Below, piece after piece: positions 23,810 through 34,700 of a stretch of DNA of 64,000 bases (position 1 is the first letter of the stretch; each line of letters starts with the position of its first letter). The notes beneath the pieces are model-generated. The model searched no databases. It worked only from the letters and a program-made list of their open reading frames with translations, and was not told the DNA's origin. Source of the DNA: Balaenoptera acutorostrata (Eukaryota; Chordata; Mammalia; Artiodactyla; Balaenopteridae). The DNA lies in contig NC_080074.1 of assembly GCF_949987535.1 (NCBI RefSeq), positions 23,209,268 to 23,273,267 on the forward strand, written 5' to 3'. The translations under genes were made by a program, and so were the position numbers.

Positions 23810-23985
23810 GGTCAGAGTTAAAAATTCTGTCTCTGATATCTGATACCTCTGTAATCTTGAACAAGCCTCTTAGCTACTCAGAGCCTTAGTTTTCTCTTCC
23901 TCAAGTGAGATTAAGGCCCCCTCACATCACTGTTGTGAGGCACAGGTAAAGTAGTAGTTGTCACAGTAGTTTACAAAGTATACAG
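23810..23985 (+). mobile_element. MIR SINE, sense
   Basis: 'cttgaacaagcctcttagctactcagagccttagttttctcttcctcaag' followed by 'cactgttgtgaggcacagg' matches the MIR core. Confidence 0.75.
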
Positions 23986-24619
23986 CTCTACATTTGGGTG
24001 TTTTTAGAAATTATTATTATTTTGAGATAACTCTAGCTTCCTTCTACACTATGCTTTTTCAACTGCAACTGGGAATAAATGCATTTTAAAGTAAAGCTCA
24101 TAATATTTAGCTGTGTTCTACAAAACTATTTCTATTTTCCAGCTGGTAAGCCCCAAACTAATACCTTTCCACAGATATGGAAACAATAGTTCTTAGGATT
24201 GCAAACACTGTACAGGAGGTTCCTATCTGTGTTATAACCTAGTTAGCATTGGAGCTCTTTGGAGAGGATTTATGGATGATATCCATACTTAAGTACTTTT
24301 AAATACTTTATGAGTTAACATATATTAAAAATATGTCATTTTATTGTATATTAAATTTTATTTTACTTCTCTTATAGTAAAGTGTATGAGTGCTACATAG
24401 GGGTGAGGCCTGACTCTTCCGTATTTTTTAATTCCCTGTAATAAGCATTCCATAAATACTTGTTGACCAGATTACTTTACACAGGTATTAGGTACCACAA
24501 AACCACAGGTTTCCAGGACTCCAGCTTAGACACAAACTGGGATGGTCTCAAATCTTTTAGAGAAACAAACTACCTGGAATAGTAGCATATCACCTGCCAA
24601 GCTTAGATCTGGTAGTTGG

Positions 24620-24787
24620 TTCATCGTCATCATCGTCAGAGCCAGCACTGATTAATACAACTTTATAATGAGGAAACTGAGGCTTGGAGACTGTGTTGTT
24701 GACCCAAGGCCACAGAGATTGTAAGAAGCAGAGCCAGGATTTGAACCCAGGCTGTCTAGCTTCAGAGCCTGTGCTTTAACCACTGTG
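24620..24787 (-). mobile_element. MIR SINE, antisense
   Basis: 'aatgaggaaactgaggcttggagac', 'gagccaggatttgaacccaggc' and 'cctgtgctttaaccactgtg' are the antisense MIR landmarks. Confidence 0.85.
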
Positions 24788-25721
24788 ATGATGAACACCC
24801 GGGTTGTGTCTATACCAGCAGACATGACACATTCTAAAAATTCTAGAACCCCAAAAGGCTTCAGTGCAATTTTTTTTAGTCCTTTGACAAATTCTGTTAC
24901 TAATATCTAATACTTTATGTAAATGCAAAGTTAGTAGAGAATTGAACCTCTAAGGTGGTGTGGATAAACGTTGTATTTAAAGAAGATCCTTTGCTCTTGA
25001 CATCCAACTTTTCATTCTTTACAAATCAGGGGTAGCAAACAATTGCTTCACATAACCAGTTGTGAAATGATGTGACCCCCCGCCCTTTCTGTATCGGTCT
25101 CTACTTTGAGGCTTGAATGTAGTATCACAAAAATTTATAGTAACTTGCAATATCTACGTGCATTTATGGCTAGAGGATTCTTTTGTGCCTCTGTTAACGA
25201 AAAGCAGAGAACTTTAGGGTGGGAGGGGGCCAGAAAATGTGTCTTGATGCAGCACCCCTTCTAATACATCCTTAATAAACAGCCACAAGTTTATTCCTGA
25301 ACTTGTCCCTGTAAGGCAGCCCCCACTTTGTGAGGCAGCCAGCCCCATCATCATCGGAAAAGTTCTAATTAGTAGAACTCTTGCCTTATATGGACTTGAA
25401 AGGAGCCTCCTTAAAGCTCCCATGTAGTTAGTTAATGCTATCTTCTGAAAACACGAAGAATAAATCTACTCCCTCTTGCTGAGAATAGTTCTTTAAGACT
25501 AAAGACAATTTGATGTCTTCCCTCCACTATATTAACCACATCCACATCTTGCCAGTGTCGTTCTGGTAAGTGGGACTCAGGCTACACAGCATCCGGATTC
25601 CCCAGCTCTGGGCATGTCTGCTTTGTTGATGTTCATGCTTAACAACATTGAGATATGGTTAATTCTTACTGAGCTTTTCTTTATGGAAATGTCCCAGCCT
25701 TTATCAATGGCCATGAGCAGT

Positions 25722-25722
25722 G

Positions 25723-25760
<38 letters not shown>
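25722..25760. repeat. TG microsatellite
   Basis: About 18 tandem TG units; possibly polymorphic. Confidence 0.95.
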
Positions 25761-26786
25761 TTTACCTTAATGCAGGATTTTACATTTATATTATTCCTTT
25801 CCAGCTCAGACAGTTTTATCAAGTTGTTTGTCCAGTAATCCTGTTATGTCAATGCCGTTTTAGAACTTGGTCAATGCTCAGTGTATCGGTGATCCTTCCC
25901 AACTATGTAATATGCTGATTTTAAAAGTGCACCTCAAAAAAGTGTGCCTTTCAAGTAATTCCTCCAATGTATTGATTTCAGTGCTGAGCAAGGCAGAACT
26001 GAGGAAAAACCTGTGTAGCCTTCTACCAGAGACCTCTTAGGTTGGCATCATGCAAGAGGATTAAATCAACCAGACCTTGTTTTCCCATACATTCCACAAG
26101 GAAAAAATGAGGAAATAGTGCGGTCTCAGTAAACATCATTGAATGAATGGCCTGTCCAATACCTCTTTTTTTTTTTTACCAGAGGCAGGAACCAATGTTG
26201 AGCATATAGTTAATAAATGGGATTAAATTTTAAAAATGACATCGTCGATTTACAAGAAAGGAAAATAATGTATATTTTAAAGAGATGTTACAGGCAAAAA
26301 ACAATTAATACTTTGCAAAATAGAATTTCTTTGCAGCAGTTCATGTTATGATAAAAAAGCTGATCGCTGCAGTTCTGAATGAGTGATTAATATTTCTGCT
26401 AATGGCCCTGAAAAAATGTTTGTATCAAGAGTGGTGGCATCCAAACTTTGAGGGGGAACAAGTAAAATAGCCCATATTGCAAGAAACAGTGTGATCCCAA
26501 TTGACTTAAATTCCCTGCAACATCCAGGGAACCTGGGGAGCTGAACAGTAAGATCTGGATTGTAGACAGTGTTCCATTTTTTTCCCTCTGCTCTGTTTTT
26601 TCTTTTCCTGTGAAGAGATTTCATAAATAATTGTGTAATGTCATTTAGGGCTACAACTGTCATATTAGGGAATGCAGGTCATGTATTATCTCTACAAATG
26701 AATAACAGGTCACATAGCTATAGTTCTCTCCTGTTTTGGCTGCTGAGAGCTTACTTTATGTGCTGTCAGTAGCAGAATCAGAGTTT

Positions 26787-26893
26787 ACAGGGAAAGAGGG
26801 AAGAAAGATGGTGGGGGGTGGAGAAAAGGAGGGAGGAGGGGGGAGGGAAGGAGAGAGGGAGGAGCGAAGCAGGGAGGAAGTGAGTGAGAGAAA
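26787..26893 (+). repeat. Purine-rich tract with G-quadruplex motif
   Basis: About 105 bases almost entirely A and G. It contains GGG runs separated by short loops in 26829-26860 (ggg-agga-gggggg-a-ggg). Confidence 0.8.
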
Positions 26894-28194
26894 GCTGTAA
26901 CTTTGGGCAGGCAGCAAGTAATATCAGAATTTGTATCATGTCAGCGTACTTATGATGAGACCGAATGTAGTGTTTACTTCCTCCCACTTTTGCTAGATTG
27001 ATTCATTCCGACGCCAGCAATAATGGGTCACACATGGAAAAACAGCTATTGGCCTGGCTTTTCACTTCCAGCAGGTGATTACCAATCTGTCCAAGAATTT
27101 CCCTGATACGGGGTCAAGGTCACAATCATGAAGGTTTGAGAAGACTGCTCATCAGAAAAGTGAAGAAATGATGGGGAGCAGGAGTTTTTTAGCCCAGCAT
27201 TTCCTGCAAATAAAATAGTTGATGAGAAACCTTTTACAGAAAGGGTCAGTGGTAAGAAACCCTGAACTTGTGACGGTCACAGCGTAGTTGAAGAGAAGAA
27301 TCACATATGGTTGTTAGAGAGCGTCTACACATTGCAAGACTCACCCGTGAAGAGAGGAGGAGGATGCTTCCCACATCTACAACGGTGGGACAGAAGAAAT
27401 AAGATGCTGGCCTGCGACTTCTGGGTAACTCAGGAGAGACAAAAGGTTCTGATTCTGATTTCCAGGCAGGGTTTGGTTAGTGCCCGTGGAAGAGAAGGCT
27501 GCAAGGGCTGTCGCTGCTGAAGAAAAGATGCATACGCGGTGTTTGGTGCATTGTTCCTTGACTGACGTGAATTTGTCTGACTCCATCCTTTGACAGATCT
27601 CATCTCGTTTAGTCTCTGCTCAAGGAGGCGCTGAGTTTGCTGGCTGCTGACCAAGGCTTCCTTTGTTAGGGTGCCCTTTTTTCTTTTGCCTTTGAAGCTG
27701 TTTTGTTCCCTCTTCAAGTTTGTTTTTGTTTTATTTTAGAAGAGCTGTCATCCAAGAGAAGAAATGGACTTCATTACTCTTTTAGCTTTCACTCTGAACC
27801 TTTCGTATTTCTTGTTGGATTCTTTCTGGTCAATTTCTGAATACCCCAAAGTGTGAAAAATTATGACAAACATAAGGGAGAAACAGAGGAAAAGCTTTTT
27901 TTTTTTCAGAGCTAGAACAAGGCAGAAAATTTCATCTCTGATAGAATCTGACCAGAGGGCTCTATTCATACAAGCTTCTTTATTAAACTAGCTACACAAC
28001 ATCGGCAGAATCCCGAAGGTTTTCAGAGCCTAATTGGTATTACTGAGTGGGTGGAGCTATCGCCCACTTGCTGCTTCCAAGACCCACCATCAGCCTCTGA
28101 ATCCCAGTATACTACATACTGGTCCTGACAAAGGAAAATGGATCATGTCCATAGCAATCCCTATTCCATAAACGTTGACTAAAAGCAGGACTGA

Positions 28195-28270
28195 CCTCTA
28201 AGTCACTTTGCGACCCATGCCTTGTACCCAATAGATGAGCAGTAGTTATCTCTGAATGAATGTCAGGGTG
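28195..28270 (+). mobile_element. L2 3' tail, sense
   Basis: 'tgccttgtacccaatagatgagcagtagttatctctgaatgaatg' resembles the L2 3' end. Confidence 0.5.
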
Positions 28271-28319
28271 CCAGGAAGACAGGTTCTGATGCTGTAAACT
28301 TTTTTCCCCATTTTCAATT

Positions 28320-29340
28320 TGTGCCTGAAAGAATAATCCCTTTGCAGCGTAGAAAGCATAGACTTAATTTGGATATAATATGCTGGGCTTCGGGGGAAGA
28401 CTTCTCTGAGAAGGTGACACTGGAGTAGAACGTGAGGTGAGGGAGCTGGTCCTGCAGCATCTGCAGAAGGGGAAACAAGGGCAGAGGCTTTGAAGCAAGA
28501 GTGTGCTTTGCTGTCCAGAACCGAGTGAGCAAGAGGGCAGAGAGGTAAGGGCGGGCATGGGAGCCAGAGGATGGAGATCCTTGCAGGCCATTATTAGGAC
28601 TCTGAATTTTCTTCTGAGTTAATGGAGCAGAACAGCATGATCTGGCTTTCATTTTAAGTGGATCCTTTGGGCTGTTGTGTTGAGAGTAAACACTAAGGGG
28701 GCAAGGATGAGAGCAATGAGTTTGGAAACCTAATGGAAGAATCCAAATGAGAAAAGGTAGTGACTTGGACCAGGTAGTGATAGGAGGGTGAGAAGATTTT
28801 AGAAGTAGATTCAGTAGGATTTGCTGCTGGAATGAATGTGAAATGTGAGCAAGAGGACAACCCCAACTGGAAGAAGAGGGTTGCCATTTGGTGAGATAAG
28901 AAAGCTTATAGGGAAGGTGAGGTGATCCGGAGCTTGCTTTGGGGCATTTAAGGTTAAGATACCTCTTAATCATCAAGATTAAGAGAGGTGTTAAGAAGGC
29001 AGCTGGATGTCTGAATCTGGAGTTCAGAGGAGAGATCTGGGCTGGAGACATAAATTTGGGAGTCAGGACAGGATGAGACCACCTGGTAAAGCCAGAGAAG
29101 GAAAAAGGATTGAGGACTGATGCTCTAGGGACCAGAGGATGATAGGAACCAGCAAAGGAGGCTAAAAAAGGAAGGAGTGATCAAGTGTCAGAAGGTCAAG
29201 GAAAATGAACAGTTGGATTTGACAAAATGAAAAAAGCAGTTTCGGCAGAGTAGGCTCAGGTGAGGACAGGAGAAGGGGAAGCAGAGACCATATAGATACT
29301 TCTTGGGGGGATTTGCTTCTTAAAGAACAGGAATTGGAGC
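28320..29340 (-). mobile_element. L2 LINE, antisense
   Basis: The plus strand reads 'cagcatgatctggctttcattttaag', 'ggatttgctgctggaatgaatgtg', 'gaaggcagctggatgtctgaatctggagttcagaggagagatctggg' and 'ggaaccagcaaaggaggc', the antisense of the L2 reverse-transcriptase C-terminus and 3' end. The 245-codon minus-strand frame (29051-28314) is therefore an L2 relic, the longest open frame in the window, and not a host gene. The usual L2 motifs are decayed. Confidence 0.8.
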
Positions 29341-30231
29341 AGGAGCTCAGGCAGAATGTTGGGTCAAGGAAAGGGGCTTGTTTGCTTTTAATGGAAGATG
29401 TTTCAGTACTTACAGGCAATGTTCCAGTAAAGAAGGGAAAACAGACAGCGAAGGAGAGAGAATTTATTGTAAATTACTGGGTTGCTACCAACTGAGCAAA
29501 AAAGAAGTCAACCTTTAGGAGAAAGACTTTGGATATAGGTAATATGCTTTTTAGTTTGTTATTAGATTTGAATGCAAATGTGTTGTATTTTCTGAACTGT
29601 ATTCGTGGTAACCCGAGATACGTAATGGTAACAATAGCAATATGTGTGTTGCATTTTAAGAAAACATTTCCAGAGTCAGGAGAGAGGTCTGAACTCCAGA
29701 TAAAATTGTGTACCTCTAAAAGTGTGCTGACTTCATCACCAAAGAAATAAACATTAAATTATTGATATCTCAGTTCTAAGATTGCTATACTTTTACTTAA
29801 CCCCCATTTATTTGGATTTCATGGTAATTCAAGTTCAGATCAACTAAATTAACCTTCACAATGTATGAGGAAAAGGAACTGAGAGAAAATTAATAAGCAA
29901 ATGAAATTGCAAAGGGTGTTTACCATCCTTTTACAGAATTGTTTCCAGTCTCGTACAAGCAGCTCTTTAGCATATAGGTGTGCCTCTCTCTTCAACAAAG
30001 TCAGCGGTGCTTTTTCAGCCTTTATCAGGAAAAACGAGACCATCTCTAACAAGAAGTCTGCAGGGTTAATCTCTGGTGCATTTTGCCAGAAGTGTGTTGG
30101 CAGTGATGTAGTTTACTGAAGGCACAAGTGGCAACAACAAAGTAGATCAACTAAACGTGATAACGAAGAGCAGTAATTAATGTTCCTATGGTGCTTGACC
30201 ATTTGCCAAGAAATATTGAACACATTCTGTG

Positions 30232-30345
30232 ATTCCATTCACTCAGTCAATACGTTTGATGGCTTCTGTATTCCAGGTCCTAGAAACATAGATGTGAAAA
30301 AGTTGCCTCTCGCGTGAAGCTTAGCACGAGCCACACGACAACCTG
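30232..30345 (-). mobile_element. L2 3' fragment, antisense
   Basis: 'cattcactcagtcaatacgtttgatggcttctgtattccaggtcctag' is a diverged antisense L2 tail. Confidence 0.5.
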
Positions 30346-31149
30346 ATGAAATAAGTAGGCCAAGTGCTATTCTTCTTCTTCTTTACACATGAGGACATTC
30401 TAAAGTTTAATTAAAACTTAGATTTAAATCACTTCTGTTCTAGGAATTTGGGCCCCAGATGAAATTTTCTCACTGCTATTTTCTTTCTTGAAGCTTTTGA
30501 ACACTCTATACTTCAATGCATGTTGTACCCTGAAGTATTATCTTCATAAATGTAATGAAATTCTGCAGGGGAAACTCTTTTGCATTTAAAAAATTCATTC
30601 CAACACTCAGCCTGGTAACCATGTGTCTAGAAGAAGAGCCATTTCATGTTATGAAGACACCAGTTACAGCTGGTCTACTTAAGTTACTGCTCTTACACGC
30701 CTGGTAAAGTCTTTGCTACCATCAGAATTACTGTGATGTCTGACATGTGTCAGCTTTTTAAAAAACAATCTCCATAACTAAAATACAATTAACTGCCTTT
30801 TTTTTAAACTCTATTTTTTAAATCTGACTTTTTACCATTTGCATTGAGGCACATAGTTATTGGAAATGCGAGAGGATTTACTTTATCAAGTTTGAACATA
30901 GCTTATAAGTGAAAAATAGTTATTGTAACATCTTTAAAAGGTATATAAGCCACATGGGAACTCTCTTTGGTGTATATGACTAGAGGTGGGTTTTATTTCT
31001 TCACTGAGAAAATCTTTCTTTTTAATTTTTTAAAATAAAAATAATTATGGCACAAGCCCCTCTCTTCCCTCCTTAACTCTCTGGTAACTTCTGTGACTGT
31101 TGGAAGATAGACTCATGTAACAGGATGCTAAGGGGGAACTTGCCTCTAG

Positions 31150-31990
31150 GTACTCAGTATTGCACGTCCTAAAGAGAGAGCTGCTGCGAAGGGAGCCAGA
31201 CACCCTACCTGGAGTTTACCAGCAGGTGGTGGATCCTGCCCTACACAGCCTCCTGTCCGCAGAGGCACAAGATTGGTGCTGGGGGCCGGGGGGGCGGGCC
31301 AGGGGGGCAGAGAATTGTCTGAGCCACTGTGGAAAGAACCGAGGCTTCTCCTCCCTTCCCATGGGAGGGGAGAGAGCGCATCCCCGTGCAACCCAAGCCT
31401 AAGGAGAAGGTCTCCAAGAGGAACGCTCACCCAGAGTGGGGGAACTTCTGGGAGCAGATGCACATAAACCAACCTGCACTGAGGAAGAGAGAACTGGAGG
31501 GACATGTCCTGGCAGAGAGGAGGGTTGGTCCCAGAGCAGGCTGCTCTGCATGGCAAGGATGGATGTGCTGCGGGTGAGCAGTCAGGAGGCGGGGCTTGTG
31601 CACTCTCCCCTGCATCCCGCCCAAGGGGCGTGCACGTGTCCTACCTAGGAAGGCTGGGTGGGGTTGGGGAAAGTCAGGCTAGAGCCAGATTTCTCACATC
31701 AGGGACTGTGCAGTAGGGACACCCCTCCCCAGCAGAGACCTCCAGAGAACCTCCACAGATACGGTGGAACCCAGGGCGGGGCAGCTCCTATAAGAAGGAT
31801 CAGAGACCAAGTTAGTGTTACCCTGAGAAGCGGTGACAACCAGCAGGGAGAATTCAGCCACTGCCAAGTAAGAGAGAGGCCCTTGTCCTTCTCCTGTATC
31901 CTCCGCCCCAACTAAGTGCATGAAGGAGGTTGAGCTTGGCGTGGGGGGCATCCAAGGAGGACCATGCCACCCCACCTCGGGTTTCTTTAA
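31150..31990. promoter_or_regulatory. GC-rich block with strong G-quadruplex; possible promoter or LTR
   Basis: About 840 bp of GC-rich sequence in an AT-rich intron. It includes a perfect-looking plus-strand G4 (31281-31307: GGGGG CC GGGGGGG C GGG CCA GGGGGG), an Sp1-like GGGGCGGG inside it, further GGGGCGG-type boxes near 31772, and TCCTATAAGAAGG near 31785. Many 65-136-codon frames overlap on both strands, as expected from low stop density. It may be an unrecognised LTR or a cryptic promoter. No product is recognised. Confidence 0.35.
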
Positions 31991-32339
31991 GCCTCAAGAC
32001 TGGCGTGTGGTGGGGAAGGGCACCGTTTGAATCATAAATGATATTGGAGTTTTATAAAAATGAATTCTTCATAACTCAAAGTGACCAGGAGGTCATGCAG
32101 GCTGCCCAAAATGTCACTTGGCCTGTTGCCCACCAGGGAGGAGGGACCGGGCATGGCCCATTTGGGAGGAGTTGACTGGAAAACAAAACTTTAAGGTATT
32201 TGAACCCCTGTGGAGTTGAGACTGTTCCATGAACTGGCTCCATTTATATATATGTTTCAGGATTAGCAAACAGCCTCCGTATAACTGAATATTCTCTCCG
32301 TCTTCTGGGGAGGTCAGTACTGGGCTGGCATTCCTCCCT

Positions 32340-32470
32340 AGCCATCCTGGCAGGCTGACACATTGTGACACTTCCCTGTGTGACCACAGCAAGCCACTTA
32401 ACCTCTCTGAATGTCCTTCTCTTCATCTGTCAGATGACAGGTGATCCCTGGTTTACTTCTAGCACTAAAA
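32340..32470 (+). mobile_element. MIR-like fragment, sense
   Basis: 'gtgtgaccacagcaagccacttaacctctctgaatgtccttctcttcatctg' is the MIR core region. Confidence 0.65.
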
Positions 32471-34649
32471 ATCTGTGAAAGTTGTAGAAGATGTAATTTC
32501 TGTAGAAGAACTGTCTCAGAACTGTGGGTGACAGTGCTTTAAGGGTATCCTAGAAGTATGTTTGGCGCCGGTTAAGATGGGAATCCTGCTGAAGCATGGA
32601 ATTAATATATTTAAATCAGATGACAGCTATTGGAGACGAGGCTGGGGGTTTAATGGCCCCAAGACTTAACTTGTTAGAGATTTAATTTTTGCAAAGAAGG
32701 AAGGGGAAGATGCCCCTGTGGAGAAGATAGCATGAAGTTTAGAGCAGAAACTGAGAATAGCAGAGCTGGTTTAATAGCAGAGCTGGTTGGAGGTGCCTTT
32801 TGGTCAGACCCCAGGTATCTTACTTTCTTAATGGAATGCCAGTTACCTGACAGTCTGTCCCCAGCAAGCCATCCAGATGACAGAAGGGATGGAAACCAAA
32901 GATGTAGGTGTGTGTGGAGCTGCCTTTGGAACTGGAGCGAGAGATGTTAAATTTCTGGTGAGCGTTTCTGGGAGGGTGGAGGTGGGGGAAACATTTAGCC
33001 AGGGATAAGCTTGCTTTTCCACAATGCATTTGCTGATGATATTGTTCTTTGCTGGGTTTCTAAACTGTATTGTGGTTACGTTCCTATCTCCTTCCTGCAC
33101 TGATCTTTGTGCGCTCTGCTTGTGAATTCTGGGGATGTTCACAGTGCTTGGCTGAATAAGTTTAGGCGTCCTGCCATTTTCTGTGATTCAGTTTCATGGT
33201 GTCTTTTAGATGATGGAATTCAGGAAAAGAACTCTGTAAAGGTCAAGCCAGGAGTCTCGTTGGTTCATCTGGTGGTTTCTGCTATAACTCCTGGGAGGGT
33301 GTTGGTTCATTTGGCATTTGGTTCTAAGCAAACGTTACTCCCTTTTAATAATTGTTGGTTACTAGATTGTTAATGGTGTGGGAGAGAATCCGAATCATGG
33401 AGCAGATTCATTAGGCTCACAAACACCAAATGGCAATCCCCAGAGTTTCTGGTTGAGGGACGGAGCTGAGCTTCCCGACCCCAGCCCCTCCCTGCTGTGC
33501 CTCCTTGGGGCCCCTCCACCACCACACATTCCCTCTGCTGGGCAGCAAACTGACACTTCTCGCTTGTTAATCACAGAGCTTTGCTCTTGAGAGCTCTGGA
33601 GGGGAAAAATCTCTCCAGGTTTATCAACTTGAGCAATGACTAAATTAGGAAAGTCATTTTATTGCGTTGTTTGCTCTCAGTCATTTGAAGATAAGAAAAT
33701 AAAAGTGTTTGACCTGTGTTAAAGATTTTTTTCCCATCCTTCTTGAACTTCATAAAAATATTTATCCTCTGAAATAAATGACATGAAGAGGGAAGGTATT
33801 TCCATTCTCTTTGGCAAATGTAAAACACAGTTTGCTTTTTCCAAGATGTGCATGGATTGGTCATTTCCCTTGATATAATACTAATGCATAAATGGTCTTT
33901 TTTTTTTCCAGCCAACCCAAAAATGTTTTTAGGCAAAAGAATGACTTGAAAGTCAATTATTAAACCTCGGGCACCCTAAAAGTTTTTTTTGGTGTTTTGA
34001 GTTGTTTTTTTTTTAAGAAATATGATTCTTTGCTTTTTATTATTTTCCTCCTTCCCTTCCTTGATGCTACCTTGGTAGCTGCTGTGTTTTAAATATTGAC
34101 AAGATGAGATAGTTTTCTGTTTATATCAGCAGTCGTCTGTCTGTGAAATATGGACGAATCAGAACGCTGGATTTCCTTTCTCAGCCATCCATCAGGTTCA
34201 TAATGTAAGGTTACAAATGGTTATTTTTCTCTTCCTGAACTTAAGCTGTGTCGTGTGTTGCAAAGTGTCGTCAGTAGCTATAGGGACCATGTCCTGGCAA
34301 TGCAGAAAATTTGTGATGTCTAACAACTCCTGAGATTTCTTTTGTCTCTTATACTTCATTCACTGTGCCTTGTGACTAGTTAACGTGCAAACATTGTCCT
34401 AAAATAAGAAACATACTTGGTTTTGAAGTCTACAGTTAAAATCTGTCCCATGTGAGTTTGGCTTTCATCCCAGGTGTCTGCGTTAACTTGCTTTTACAGG
34501 AAAAAGGAAAAGGGTAAATTGATATATATATACCCATGTATATATCAGTGTTATTCTTCCCCATTTTGTATTTCCCATGTTCATGGGCTATTCAGTCCTT
34601 TGTGCCTAACAATTCTCAAAGGTTCATGCACTTTACTTGTGAGAAATAT

Positions 34650-34700
34650 TTGAGTATGATTTGCATGATATTATATATAAGTTTTATGCAAATGTGGGAG
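34650..34700. promoter_or_regulatory. Inverted pair of octamer (POU) motifs
   Basis: ATTTGCAT at 34659-34666 and its reverse complement ATGCAAAT at 34686-34693, 19 bp apart. Exact octamers; function is inferred. Confidence 0.4.

Noticed and set aside
28314..29051. 245-codon minus-strand open frame, the longest in the window
   Set aside because: It lies inside an antisense L2 element; the matching plus-strand text follows the L2 consensus, and the frame has no intact domain.
31146..31990. Many overlapping 65-136-codon frames on both strands
   Set aside because: GC-rich DNA lowers stop density; no frame has a known motif. Only the GC block itself is reported.
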